From Actinomycetes bacterium (lineage in GTDB: Bacteria; Actinomycetota; Actinomycetes; Actinomycetales; Cellulomonadaceae): a DNA stretch of 38,907 nucleotides. Location: contig JAEXPS010000006.1 of assembly GCA_023438885.1 (NCBI GenBank), positions 1-38,907 on the forward strand. Reading direction: 5' to 3'. Shown in pieces: positions 15,104-25,894 of the stretch. Below the pieces are notes generated by a model. The model made no database searches. It saw only the letters and a program-made list of their open reading frames with translations, and was not told the DNA's origin. The position numbers were made by a program, and so were the translations under genes. The first letter of the stretch is position 1. Each line of letters starts with the position of its first letter.

Positions 15104-16003
15104 ATGGAGATCGGGCTCGTCGGGCTCGGCAAGATGGGCGCCAACATGCGCGAGCGCCTCCGGGCGGGCGGCATCGGGGTGGTCGGCTACGACCGGAACC
15201 CCGCGGTGACCGACACACCGACCCTCGAGGCGATGGTCGAGGCCCTGCCGGCCGGTGAGCGGGTGGTCTGGGTCATGGTGCCGTCGGGCGCGATCACCGA
15301 CGCGGTCGTCACCGAGCTCGCCGGCCTGCTGACCGCCGGGGACCTGGTGATCGACGGCGGCAACTCCTACTACCAGGACGACGCGAAGCACGCCGAGCTG
15401 CTGGCCGCGGGCGGCATCGGGTTCCTCGACGTCGGTGTCTCCGGCGGCGTGTGGGGCCTGGCCAACGGCTACGGGCTCATGGTCGGTGGCGAGGGCGCGG
15501 CGGTCGAGCGCGTGATGCCGGTCTTCGACGCGCTGCGTCCGGAGGGCCCGCGTGACGAGGGCTTCGTCCACGCCGGCGCGGTGGGCGCGGGCCACTTCGC
15601 GAAGATGGTGCACAACGGGGTGGAGTACGGCCTGATGCAGGCGTACGCCGAGGGCTACGAGCTGCTCGCGGCCAAGGACCTGGTCACGGACGTGCACGGA
15701 ACCATCAAGGCGTGGACGCGCGGCACCGTGGTGCGCTCGTGGCTCCTCGACCTGCTGGTCCAGGCGCTCGCGCAGGACCCGGGACTCGCCGAGATCGACG
15801 ACTGGGTCGAGGACTCCGGCGAGGGCCGCTGGACCGTGGACGAGGCGATCGACCTCGCCGTGCCCACCCCGGTGATCGCAGCCTCGCTCTTCGCACGGTT
15901 CGCGTCGCGGCAGGAGGAGTCGCCGGCGCTCAAGGCCGTGGCGGCGCTGCGGCAGCAGTTCGGGGGCCACGCCGTGAAGCCGGCGGCCGGCGACGAGGTC
16001 TGA
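15104..16003 (+). CDS. gnd: 6-phosphogluconate dehydrogenase, decarboxylating, short NAD-type
   Basis: A 299-aa enzyme converting 6-phosphogluconate to ribulose 5-phosphate and CO2 in the pentose phosphate pathway. Seen: Rossmann motif G-L-G-K-M-G (7-12), D-G-G-N-S-Y-Y, the substrate loop G-A-G-H-F-A-K-M-V-H-N-G-V-E-Y and G-Y-E-L-L. After the second strand comes Y-D30-R-N; an acidic residue here favours NAD+, in line with the short 300-aa class, whereas the 470-aa NADP form has Asn. ATG 15104 has GGAGAGG upstream; the frame to 15038 adds unrelated residues. Its TGA is directly followed by the recF GTG. Confidence 0.94.
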   Translation: MEIGLVGLGKMGANMRERLRAGGIGVVGYDRNPAVTDTPTLEAMVEALPAGERVVWVMVPSGAITDAVVTELAGLLTAGDLVIDGGNSYYQDDAKHAELLAAGGIGFLDVGVSGGVWGLANGYGLMVGGEGAAVERVMPVFDALRPEGPRDEGFVHAGAVGAGHFAKMVHNGVEYGLMQAYAEGYELLAAKDLVTDVHGTIKAWTRGTVVRSWLLDLLVQALAQDPGLAEIDDWVEDSGEGRWTVDEAIDLAVPTPVIAASLFARFASRQEESPALKAVAALRQQFGGHAVKPAAGDEV

Positions 16004-17203
16004 GTGTTCGTCTCGCACGTCGCACTCACCGACTTCCGCTCGTACCCGCACGTCGAGCTGGCGCTCGACCGGGGCGTCACCGCGCTCGTCGGCCCCAACG
16101 GGCAGGGCAAGACGAACCTCGTCGAGGCGATCGGCTACCTCGCCACCCTCTCCAGCCACCGGGTGCCGAGCGACGCGGCGCTCGTGCGCGCGGGTGCCCA
16201 GCGTGCGGTGGTCGGGGCTCGGGTGGAGCGCGCCGGACGAGCCACCACGGTCGAGGTCGAGATCACGCCGGGCCGCGCCAACCGAGCCCGAGTCAACGGC
16301 GGCTCGCCAGTGCGGGCGCGTGACGTGCTCGGGGTCCTGCGCACGGTGCAGTTCGCGCCCGAGGACCTCGCGCTGGTCAAGGGCGATCCGGACGGACGCC
16401 GCCGATTCCTGGACGAGCTGGCCGTGCAGCTGCGCCCGCAGCTCGCGGCGGTGACCGGTGAGTACGAGCGCGTGCTGCGCCAGCGCTCGGCGCTGCTCAA
16501 GAGCGCCGGCGGGGCGGCCCGTCGCGGCGGCGACCTGCGCACCCTCGACGTCTGGGACGCCAAGCTCGCGGCCGCCGGGGCGCGCATCATCGTCGCCCGG
16601 CGCAGCCTGGTGGCAGCGCTCGGGCCGGCGGTCACCGAGGCGTACGCGCAGGTCAGCAGCCAGGGCGAGGCCCGGATCGCCTACCGCGCGTCGCTGGACG
16701 CCGCATTGGACCGCGCACCGGACCCGGCACTCGACGCCGGGCCTGCCGAGGCCCACGAGCCCGCCACCGAGCCGCTCGTCGAGGCGCAGCTGCTCGAGGC
16801 GATGGGCCGGCTCCGTCCGAAGGAGATCGAGCGAGGGGTGAGCCTCGTCGGCCCGCACCGCGACGACCTGACCCTCACGCTCGGGGAGCTGCCGGCCAAG
16901 GGGTACGCGAGCCACGGCGAGTCGTGGTCGTTCGCGCTCGCGCTGCGGCTCGGCTCGGCGGCACTGCTGCGCGGCGAGGCCGGCGGCGACTGGGGCGGGG
17001 ACTGGGGCCCGGACGGCGAGCCGGTACTGATCCTCGACGACGTGTTCGCCGAGCTGGACACCCGCCGGCGCGACCGGCTCGCCGACCTCGTCGCGCCCGC
17101 CGGCCAGGTGCTGGTGACGGCGGCCGTGCCGGGCGACGTCCCGGAGGCGCTCGCGGGCGCCCGAGTCGACGTGATGGCGGGCGAGGTCGCGCGTGTCCTC
17201 TGA
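16004..17203 (+). CDS. recF: DNA replication and repair protein RecF
   Basis: A 399-aa ABC-type ATPase that helps load RecA at single-strand gaps with RecO and RecR. Seen: Walker A G-P-N-G-Q-G-K-T-N (30-38), Q-F-A-P-E-D-L-A-L-V-K-G, the R-R-R-F-L-D-E-L block, G-P-H-R-D-D-L near the signature, and Walker B L-I-L-D-D-V-F-A-E-L-D. A short Gly/Trp-rich insert (G-G-D-W-G-G-D-W-G) just before Walker B is a local duplication. The GTG start directly follows the gnd stop. Its 3' end overlaps dciA by 11 bases. Confidence 0.97.
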   Translation: MFVSHVALTDFRSYPHVELALDRGVTALVGPNGQGKTNLVEAIGYLATLSSHRVPSDAALVRAGAQRAVVGARVERAGRATTVEVEITPGRANRARVNGGSPVRARDVLGVLRTVQFAPEDLALVKGDPDGRRRFLDELAVQLRPQLAAVTGEYERVLRQRSALLKSAGGAARRGGDLRTLDVWDAKLAAAGARIIVARRSLVAALGPAVTEAYAQVSSQGEARIAYRASLDAALDRAPDPALDAGPAEAHEPATEPLVEAQLLEAMGRLRPKEIERGVSLVGPHRDDLTLTLGELPAKGYASHGESWSFALALRLGSAALLRGEAGGDWGGDWGPDGEPVLILDDVFAELDTRRRDRLADLVAPAGQVLVTAAVPGDVPEALAGARVDVMAGEVARVL

Positions 17204-17702
17204 CGACCACCCGCGCACCCCGCCCGACGTCGTGGCCCGGGCAGCACTCTCCCGCGCCCAGGAGGGCGCCCGGGCTCGTGGCCTGCGGCCCGGCGACCGC
17301 CCGCGGCAACGCGCAGCCGCGGCCGAGGGCACGCCCGGACCCGACGCACGCGACCCCCAGCCGATCGCCGTCACCGCCGGGAAGCTGGTGACCGAGCTGG
17401 GCTGGCGGCCGGGACTGATCGAGGGTGACCTGCGCGGTCGCTGGCCCGAGCTGGTCGGCCCCGAGGTGGCCGAGCACTGCCAGCCCGAGGGGTTCGACGC
17501 CGGGCTGCTGACGTTGCGCGCCTCGTCCACCGCCTGGGCGGCCAACCTGACGCTGCTCTCGCCCCAGCTGCTGCGACGGCTGGCGGAGGAGCTGGGCGAG
17601 GGCGTCGTGGTCGAGGTCAAGGTGCTCGGGCCCACCGGGCCGGGGTTCGGCCGCGGCCGCCGAACCGTGAAGGGACGGGGTCCGCGCGACACCTGGGGGT
17701 AG
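17193..17702 (+). CDS. dciA: DciA family protein (DUF721), likely replicative-helicase loader factor
   Basis: A 169-aa DUF721 protein. DciA is the ancestral factor for DnaB loading in bacteria lacking DnaC; the function here is inferred from family and from its place between recF and gyrB. Seen: a disordered charged N-terminus (about 1-55), then the DUF721 core with W-P-E-L-V-G-P-E-V-A-E-H-C, L-T-L-R-A-S-S-T-A-W-A-A-N-L and L-S-P-Q-L-L-R-R-L, and a Gly/Arg-rich tail. GTG 17193 lies inside recF, 11 bases before its end, indicating translational coupling. Confidence 0.9.
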   Translation: MSSDDHPRTPPDVVARAALSRAQEGARARGLRPGDRPRQRAAAAEGTPGPDARDPQPIAVTAGKLVTELGWRPGLIEGDLRGRWPELVGPEVAEHCQPEGFDAGLLTLRASSTAWAANLTLLSPQLLRRLAEELGEGVVVEVKVLGPTGPGFGRGRRTVKGRGPRDTWG

Positions 17703-17742
17703 AGACCCTGTGGAGGCTCCGGAGTCCGGGCCACCGAGGCGG

Positions 17743-17748
17743 TAGACT
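17743..17748 (+). promoter_or_regulatory. Candidate -10 element of a gyrB promoter
   Basis: TAGACT is a strong TANNNT -10 hexamer in the 175-base gap between dciA and gyrB. No convincing -35 lies 16-19 bases upstream. It would leave a leader of about 125 bases before the gyrB GTG. Confidence 0.4.
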
Positions 17749-17877
17749 AGGAGGGTCGTCCAGGCGCGCTAGCGCCGGTCCTGAGACGAGAACTCCGACG
17801 CCGTGGTGTGATCCGCTCTGAAGGTCGTCAGGCGGGCCGCTCCGTGCCGTCCAGCCCTTCGAGGAGACGCGCCGCCC

Positions 17878-19911
17878 GTGGTTGCAGAGCCCACCCCCAC
17901 CCCTACGGACGGCACCCCACAGCACCCAGAAGGCAACGGCGGATACGACGCCAGTGCCATCACGGTGCTCGAGGGGCTCGAGGCCGTCCGCAAGCGCCCC
18001 GGCATGTACATCGGCTCCACCGGCGAGCGCGGACTGCACCACCTGGTCTACGAGGTGGTCGACAACTCGGTGGACGAGGCCCTCGCCGGCTACGCGTCCG
18101 ACATCAAGGTGACGATCCTTCCCGACGGTGGCGTGCGCGTCGTCGACGACGGCCGCGGCATCCCCGTCGGCATCGTGGCGTCCGAGGGCAAGCCCGCCGT
18201 CGAGGTGGTGCTGACCGTGCTGCACGCCGGCGGCAAGTTCGGTGGCGGCGGCTACGCGGTCTCCGGCGGACTGCACGGGGTCGGCGTCTCGGTGGTCAAC
18301 GCGTTGTCGACCCGCCTCGAGGTCGAGGTGAAGACCGACGGGTTCGTCTGGCGCCAGAGCTACGTGCGCGGCGTGCCGCAAGCGCCCCTGGAGAAGGGCG
18401 AGGCGACCGAGGAGACCGGCACCACCGTCACCTTCTGGGCGGACGACGAGGTCTTCGAGACCACCGAGTACGACTTCGAGACCCTGCGCACCCGCTTCCA
18501 GCAGATGGCGTTCCTCAACAAGGGCCTGCGGATCAGCCTCGAGGACGTGCGCCCGCGCCACGTCGAGGTCGACGACGAGGAGGGTGCCGAGACCGTCGAG
18601 GACGCCGGCCACTCGGTCTCGTACCGCTACGACGGCGGGATCGTCGACTACGTGCGCCACATCAACAAGGCGAAGAAGTACGAGCCCGTGCACCCCGAGG
18701 TGATCGACTTCGAGGCGGAGGACACCGAGCGGCGCATCTCCGTGGAGATCGCGATGCAGTGGACCGGCGCCTACTCGGAGTCGGTGCACACCTACGCCAA
18801 CACCATCTCCACCACCGAGGGCGGCACGCACGAGGAGGGCTTCCGCGCCGCGCTGACCTCGCTGGTCAATCGCTACGCGCGCGACAAGGGCCTGCTGAAG
18901 GAGAAGGACGAGAACCTCACGGGTGACGACGTTCGCGAGGGCCTGACCGCGGTCGTGTCCGTCAAGCTCGGCGAGCCGCAGTTCGAGGGGCAGACGAAGA
19001 CGAAGCTCGGCAACACGGAGGCGAAGACCTTCGTGCAGCGCGTGGTGAACGAGCGGCTGGCGGACTGGCTGGACTCGCATCCCAACGAGGCCAAGGACGT
19101 GATCCGCAAGTCGATCCAGGCGGCCGCGGCCCGCATGGCGGCTCGCAAGGCGCGTGAGGCCACCCGTCGCAAGGGGCTCCTCGAGTCCAGCGGCATGCCC
19201 GGCAAGCTGCGCGACTGCCAGAGCAACAACCCCGCCGAGTGCGAGGTGTTCATCGTCGAGGGCGACTCCGCCGGCGGCTCCGCCGTGCGCGGCCGCAACC
19301 CGCGCACCCAGGCGATCCTGCCGATCCGCGGCAAGATCCTCAACGTCGAGCGGGCCCGCCTCGACCGCGCCCTGGGCAACCAGGAGGTGCAGTCGCTCAT
19401 CACGGCCTTCGGCACCGGCATCGGCGAGGATTTCGACCTCGCCAAGCTCCGGTACCACAAGATCGTGCTCATGGCCGACGCCGACGTCGACGGCCAGCAC
19501 ATCCGCACCCTGCTGCTCACCCTGCTGTTCCGCTACATGCCGGAGCTCATCACCGCCGGCCATGTGTTCATGGCCCAGCCGCCGCTGTACCGGATCCGCT
19601 GGACCAACGCCGAGCACGAGTTCGCGTACTCCGACCGCGAGCGCGACGCGATGACGGCCGCCGGCCTCGCCGCGGGCAAGCGACTGCCGAAGGACAAGCC
19701 GCACCAGCGGTACAAGGGTCTCGGTGAGATGAACTACGAGGAGCTCTGGGAGACCACCATGTCGCCCGAGCACCGGATCTTGCTCCAGGTGACGCTCGAC
19801 GAGGCGGCGGCGGCCGACGAGACGTTCGCCGTGCTGATGGGCGAGGACGTCGACGCTCGCCGCTCCTTCATCCAGCGCAACGCCAAGGACGTGCGGTTCC
19901 TCGACATCTGA
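17878..19911 (+). CDS. gyrB: DNA gyrase subunit B
   Basis: A 677-aa ATPase subunit of gyrase, which introduces negative supercoils with GyrA. Seen: GHKL ATPase motifs V-V-D-N-S-V-D-E-A, D-D-G-R-G-I-P-V and G-L-H-G-V-G; the TOPRIM motifs E-G-D-S-A-G-G-S-A and D-A-D-V-D-G-Q-H-I; R-G-K-I-L-N-V-E; and the C-terminal Q-R-Y-K-G-L-G-E-M-N. It is the short actinobacterial form without the E. coli insert. GTG 17878 has GAGGAG eleven bases upstream. gyrA starts 27 bases after the stop. Confidence 0.98.
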   Translation: MVAEPTPTPTDGTPQHPEGNGGYDASAITVLEGLEAVRKRPGMYIGSTGERGLHHLVYEVVDNSVDEALAGYASDIKVTILPDGGVRVVDDGRGIPVGIVASEGKPAVEVVLTVLHAGGKFGGGGYAVSGGLHGVGVSVVNALSTRLEVEVKTDGFVWRQSYVRGVPQAPLEKGEATEETGTTVTFWADDEVFETTEYDFETLRTRFQQMAFLNKGLRISLEDVRPRHVEVDDEEGAETVEDAGHSVSYRYDGGIVDYVRHINKAKKYEPVHPEVIDFEAEDTERRISVEIAMQWTGAYSESVHTYANTISTTEGGTHEEGFRAALTSLVNRYARDKGLLKEKDENLTGDDVREGLTAVVSVKLGEPQFEGQTKTKLGNTEAKTFVQRVVNERLADWLDSHPNEAKDVIRKSIQAAAARMAARKAREATRRKGLLESSGMPGKLRDCQSNNPAECEVFIVEGDSAGGSAVRGRNPRTQAILPIRGKILNVERARLDRALGNQEVQSLITAFGTGIGEDFDLAKLRYHKIVLMADADVDGQHIRTLLLTLLFRYMPELITAGHVFMAQPPLYRIRWTNAEHEFAYSDRERDAMTAAGLAAGKRLPKDKPHQRYKGLGEMNYEELWETTMSPEHRILLQVTLDEAAAADETFAVLMGEDVDARRSFIQRNAKDVRFLDI

Positions 19912-19938
19912 GGACGCACAGGAAACGGGAACTTAGGC

Positions 19939-22490
<2,552 letters not shown>

Positions 22491-22494
<4 letters not shown>

Positions 22495-23396
22495 CGGCAG
22501 CGCCACCTCCTTCCATCCCGCCCTCGATCCCCCCGCGCAACCGCACCAGCGCCGGCACCGCGTCCGGCACGGTGACGGCGGTTCCCGGCCGGGGCGGCGC
22601 GGGGCGGACCAACGGCCACGCTCCGGGAGCCGTCCCGGAGCCGGCGGTGGAGGAGCCTCAAGCGCCGGTAGCCCCTTCGTTCCCCGAGCCCCCGCCCGCC
22701 CGGTCACTCCACGAGCCGGCCGACGAGGACGAGGACCTGGGCCCGTCGCCGCTGGCGACCGCAGTGGACCGCACCGGCCAGTGGCTGCGTAAGGCCGCCA
22801 CAGCCACCGGATCCGGGATGACTGCCGCGTACTCTTCGTTGACACGTCCCCGGCCGAAGGAAGACCCGATGACCGCCAACCCGGACGCCCCGAGCGTGCC
22901 CGGGCGCCCCGTCACACCGGTGACGGCCCCCGCCATCGGCGCGCCGATCCCCGGCGGGGCGCTGCCTGCCGGTGGTCTTCCCGGAGCAGCCCCGCGGCCC
23001 CAGACCGGCAGGACGCCCATGGTGGGCGGCGCCGGCCCGCGCCGCGTGCGCCTGGCGATCTCCCGCATCGACCCGTGGTCGGTGATGAAGCTCTCGTTCC
23101 TGCTCTCGTTCGCGGCGGGCCTGATGCTCGTCGTGGCGATCGCGGTGCTGTGGCTGACGCTCGACGGGCTGCACGTCTTCACCAACGTCGACACCCTGGT
23201 CCGCGACATCGTCGGTCAGGAGAGCCCCATCAACGTGCTCCAGTACGTGGAGTTCAGCAAGGTGATCTCGGCGGCCACCCTGGTCGCGGTGATCGACGTG
23301 TTCCTGCTCACGGCGCTCGGCACCATCGGCGCCTTCCTCTACAACGTGGTGGCAGCCCTGGTGGGCGGCGTCCACGTCACCATGACGGACGAGTGA
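22491..23396 (+). CDS. DUF3566 membrane protein
   Basis: A 301-aa protein of the family next to gyrA in most actinobacteria (Rv0007-like). Seen: about 185 residues of Pro/Ala/Gly-rich, probably disordered cytoplasmic sequence; then R-R-V-R-L-A-I-S-R-I-D-P-W-S-V-M-K-L-S-F-L-L-S and a membrane segment (about 201-225), an extracytoplasmic loop with F-T-N-V-D-T-L-V, and a second segment (about 260-290). Function is not established. It overlaps gyrA by 4 bases, so it is co-expressed with gyrase. Confidence 0.9.
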
Positions 23397-23401
23397 CGGG
23401 T

Positions 23402-23431
23402 TTGGGACGGACCAACCGGCTGCTGTAGTCT
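23402..23431 (+). promoter_or_regulatory. tRNA-Ile promoter
   Basis: TTGGGA (23402-23407), an 18-base spacer and TAGTCT (23426-23431) fit the housekeeping TTGACA/TANNNT pattern with four of six -35 matches. Transcription would begin about 17 bases before the mature tRNA. An imperfect hairpin (23399-23417) overlaps the -35. Confidence 0.5.
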
Positions 23432-23454
23432 CGTGCGGCGCTCCTGGCGCACCC

Positions 23455-23528
23455 GGGCCTATAGCTCAGACGGTTAGAGCGCTTCCCTGATAAGGAAGAG
23501 GTCACAGGTTCAAGTCCTGTTAGGCCCA
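23455..23528 (+). tRNA. tRNA-Ile (anticodon GAT)
   Basis: Acceptor GGGCCTA (23455-23461) pairs with TAGGCCC (23521-23527), discriminator A at 23528. The anticodon arm CTTCC-CTGATAA-GGAAG places GAT at 23489-23491. T loop GTTCAAG is normal. CCA is not encoded. Position after gyrA is typical. Confidence 0.98.
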
Positions 23529-23557
23529 CTGCACCACCTCGCAAGGAGGGCACTGGC

Positions 23558-23677
23558 ATGAAGAAGCTCTTGGTGCTGGCGGCGCTCGCCGCTGCCGGGT
23601 ACGTCCTCTACACGAAGTACCTCCAGGACCGCGACGAGCGGGACCTGTGGGCAGAGGTCACCGACACGCTCGAGTGA
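23558..23677 (+). CDS. DLW-39 family small protein
   Basis: A 39-aa open frame between tRNA-Ile and tRNA-Ala. It begins M-K-K-L-L-V-L-A-A-L-A-A-A-G-Y-V-L-Y, a single probable membrane or signal-like segment, followed by a charged end containing R-D-L-W-A-E-V-T-D. The DLW motif and 39-aa length match the actinobacterial DLW-39 family, which occupies this place in many genomes; function is unknown. AAGGAGGG lies eight bases upstream of the ATG, an excellent ribosome binding site. It is likely on the tRNA-Ile transcript. Confidence 0.85.
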   Translation: MKKLLVLAALAAAGYVLYTKYLQDRDERDLWAEVTDTLE

Positions 23678-23681
23678 CCTG

Positions 23682-23699
23682 CCGCGGCGCCCGCCGCGG
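23682..23699 (+). terminator. GC-rich hairpin between DLW-39 gene and tRNA-Ala
   Basis: CCGCGGC (23682-23688) pairs perfectly with GCCGCGG (23693-23699) around a GCCC loop. It starts five bases after the DLW-39 stop codon and ends five bases before tRNA-Ala. It could end the tRNA-Ile/DLW-39 transcript or mark a processing point; no T-run follows. Confidence 0.45.
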
Positions 23700-23704
23700 T
23701 GCCC

Positions 23705-23777
23705 GGGGCCATGGCGCAAGTGGTAGCGCACCTGCTTTGCAAGCAGGGGGTTAGGGGTTCGAGTCCCCTTGGCTCCA
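23705..23777 (+). tRNA. tRNA-Ala (anticodon TGC)
   Basis: Acceptor GGGGCCA (23705-23711) pairs with TGGCTCC (23770-23776) with one G-U pair; discriminator A at 23777 is followed by an encoded CCA (23778-23780). Anticodon arm CCTGC-TTTGCAA-GCAGG gives TGC at 23738-23740. T loop is GTTCGAG. Confidence 0.98.
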
Positions 23778-23807
23778 CCACCTCCTCTCCGCGGTAGCGT
23801 CCGCGTC

Positions 23808-24551
23808 ATGACCGAGCCCGCAACGGTCGCCGTCAACAGGCTCACGTGGTGGAACCACAACGACCACTTCCACGGCTGGGTGCTGCGTCGTCTCGACGGG
23901 GTGCAGGGACCGGTGCTCGACGTGGGGTGCGGAACCGGGACGCTCGTCGCGGCCGTGCGTGCGCGCGGGCTCAGTCCGGCGATCGGCGTCGATCCCGACG
24001 AGCTGATGGCGAGCACCGCACGGGAGCGCCTCGCCGGCGACGGCGCCGTGGCCATCCACCAGGTCTCGTTCTTCGACCTGGCGCTGGGGGCGGGCCCCGT
24101 ACCTGCGGGCGGGGTGGCGGGGGTCACCATGATCGCCTCCCTGCACCACCTCGCCCACGAGCGAGGCCTGGCTGCGTCACTGGAGCACGCGCGCGGGCTC
24201 CTGGCCCCCGGAGGCCGGCTCGTCGTCGTCGGCCTGGCGCGGGCGAGCGTCCCTGCGGACTACGCCGTCGACGCCGTCTCCGTGCTGCTGAACCCCGCGG
24301 TGGGGCTGTACAAGGCGGCCCACCGCCGGCTCCGGCCGGCCGCCGTCCCGGCCGGGTCTCCCGCCGACCCGGCGCACAGCGGCATGCCGCTGCGCGACCC
24401 GGACGAGACGTTCACCGAGGTGGTCCGCACCGCTGCCACGGTGCTGCCCGGGGCTCGGGTGCGCCGGCGTCTGTGGTTCCGCTACTCGCTGGAGTGGACC
24501 GCTGAACGGGACGGCTCTGCGCCTCGTCGTGCGGCTCGCGGGCGGACGTGA
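23808..24551 (+). CDS. Class I SAM-dependent methyltransferase
   Basis: A 247-aa soluble methyltransferase of unknown substrate. Seen: W-W-N-H-N-D-H-F-H-G-W-V near residue 14-25, motif I V-L-D-V-G-C-G-T-G-T (36-45), acidic end of strand 2 (I-G-V-D-P-D-E), and a post-motif I-A-S-L-H-H-L with L-L-A-P-G-G-R-L-V-V-V-G-L-A, the UbiE/type 11 pattern. The middle to C-terminal part is Ala/Pro-rich. ATG 23808 is chosen since the frame upstream runs into tRNA-Ala. It lies directly downstream of tRNA-Ala and may be read from it. No further specificity can be supported. Confidence 0.85.
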   Translation: MTEPATVAVNRLTWWNHNDHFHGWVLRRLDGVQGPVLDVGCGTGTLVAAVRARGLSPAIGVDPDELMASTARERLAGDGAVAIHQVSFFDLALGAGPVPAGGVAGVTMIASLHHLAHERGLAASLEHARGLLAPGGRLVVVGLARASVPADYAVDAVSVLLNPAVGLYKAAHRRLRPAAVPAGSPADPAHSGMPLRDPDETFTEVVRTAATVLPGARVRRRLWFRYSLEWTAERDGSAPRRAARGRT

Positions 24552-24576
24552 CCGGCCGGCGGCAGGGCGGTCCAGC

Positions 24577-25158
24577 TCAGCGGGCGTTACGCGCCCCCCG
24601 CGCGCTGATGTCGGCCAGCTCGCAGTCCTCGTACAGGGGCTCGGGGTCGATCGTCGCCGGGCCGGCCTCGAGTGTCGCCCAGTGCCACGTCGGGGCCAGC
24701 TGCGGCGTGCTCTCGTCGAACGTCAGGTGCAGGTCGACGAGCACGGCGTACCGGTAGCCGAACCGGCGCTGGATCTGCTGGACCCGCGTGAAGTCGCCGG
24801 CGGCCGTGCCACGGGTCTCGCGGTCCGCGGTCAGCTCGAGGATCAGCAGGTTCTCCTCCGGCCCCAGCCGTCCGCGCCGGTGCACGATCAGGTCCGGGAT
24901 GCGCCGGCCCGCCGCGTCGTCCTCCAGCCGCACGGCCTGCTCCAGCACCATGCCCGAGCGGTCGTACTCGGCGTCGATGTCCCAGGCCTCCTCGACCAGA
25001 GGCCGCAGGTTCCAGCCGAGATGGAAGGAGATGGTGCGCTCGGAGGCGCTCGACGAGCCGCTCGACGGTGTGAACAGCGTCCACTCGTTCGCGATGGTGT
25101 TCGTCAGGGCGATGCGCACGCGCGCCTGGAGATCGGCCAGTTGCATGGCGCGAACCAT
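24577..25158 (-). CDS. PD-(D/E)XK nuclease-like protein lacking the usual lysine
   Basis: A 193-aa protein I cannot name. Its central part reads D-I-D-A-E-Y-D-R, then R-R-I-P-D-L-I-V-H-R-R-G and E-N-L-L-I-L-E-L-T, the spacing of a PD-(D/E)XK fold (E, PD, ExK) seen in small hypothetical proteins of that superfamily, but the catalytic K of ExK is T here. Later come R-V-Q-Q-I-Q-R-R-F-G-Y and a strand Y-A-V-L-V-D-L. It may therefore be a non-cleaving DNA-binding relative. Two starts are possible (ATG 25158 or ATG 25146). It is 17 bases after the GNAT gene, in the same operon. Confidence 0.6.
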   Translation of the reverse strand: MVRAMQLADLQARVRIALTNTIANEWTLFTPSSGSSSASERTISFHLGWNLRPLVEEAWDIDAEYDRSGMVLEQAVRLEDDAAGRRIPDLIVHRRGRLGPEENLLILELTADRETRGTAAGDFTRVQQIQRRFGYRYAVLVDLHLTFDESTPQLAPTWHWATLEAGPATIDPEPLYEDCELADISARGARNAR

Positions 25159-25175
25159 AGCCCTGCCGCGAGCCT

Positions 25176-25862
25176 TCAGGCGGGCCGTTCGTCCGACGAG
25201 ACGGGGATGCCCAGCAGCTCACGTACGGGGCCGACCCCGTGGAGCTCGACGTCCAGTCGCATCCACTCCGGCCGCGCCTCCCAGTCGGCACGCTCCATCC
25301 GGAACATCACCTGCTCCACCGCGGCGCCCTCGCGCGAGGCGGTCTTCATGCCGTTCTCCCGGTACCCGAGCTTGCGGGTGACGCCGAGCGACGCGGCGTT
25401 GTCGGCGAACGCCGTCGTGGTGGCCGCTCGGGCGTCGAACCCGTCGAACAGCAGGTGGAGGATCAGCAGCCGCATGCGCGAGCCGATGCCTTGCCCGTGG
25501 TGCGCACGGCCCAACCAGGAGCCGCTCTCGGCCACGCGGGTCACGGGGAAGCCCTTGGCCATGATCCCCTGCATCCCCAGCACCTCACCGTCACGCCGCA
25601 CGACGAGCGCGAGGTCCCAGCTGTCGGGGGACATCGAGCCCCGCGAGCGCCAGTTGTACTGGAGCGTGCTGCGCGCCACCTCGACGGGCGTGCCTCGTGT
25701 CCACGGAACCCCGAACGGCATCGAGGCCTCGTCATGCACGCCGCCGGCTGCCAGGCGAGCGAGGTCCAGGAGCAGATCGTCGCGCGCCCAGACGAGCTCG
25801 AGCCCGGCGCCGACGACGCGCAAGCCGAGCGGGGGCCACAGGGCGTCGTCCGTCAGGTCCAT
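25176..25862 (-). CDS. GNAT family N-acetyltransferase
   Basis: A 228-aa GCN5-related acetyltransferase with unknown acceptor. Seen: a DLTDDALWPP-L-G-L-R-V start common in RimJ-like GNATs, a middle strand R-R-D-G-E-V-L-G-M-Q-G-I, and the acetyl-CoA loop G-R-A-H-H-G-Q-G-I-G-S-R-M followed by A-D-N-A-A-S-L-G-V-T-R-K-L-G-Y, the standard GNAT motif A/B pair. The ATG at 25862 matches the family N-terminus; TTG 25898 overlaps the upstream gene's stop (TTGA) and has GGAGG ten bases before it, so a 240-aa coupled product is possible. Confidence 0.85.
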   Translation of the reverse strand: MDLTDDALWPPLGLRVVGAGLELVWARDDLLLDLARLAAGGVHDEASMPFGVPWTRGTPVEVARSTLQYNWRSRGSMSPDSWDLALVVRRDGEVLGMQGIMAKGFPVTRVAESGSWLGRAHHGQGIGSRMRLLILHLLFDGFDARAATTTAFADNAASLGVTRKLGYRENGMKTASREGAAVEQVMFRMERADWEARPEWMRLDVELHGVGPVRELLGIPVSSDERPA

Positions 25863-25894
25863 GCCTGGAACACTGTCGGCGGCGGCGCCGCAGG

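Noticed and set aside
14549..17734. 1061-codon minus-strand open frame over dnaN, gnd, recF and dciA
   Set aside because: Arg/Gly/His-rich shadow of four clear genes, no recognisable domain.
23455..23780. tRNA-Ile or tRNA-Ala as a phage attachment site
   Set aside because: No integrase, no direct repeat of a tRNA 3' end was seen downstream.
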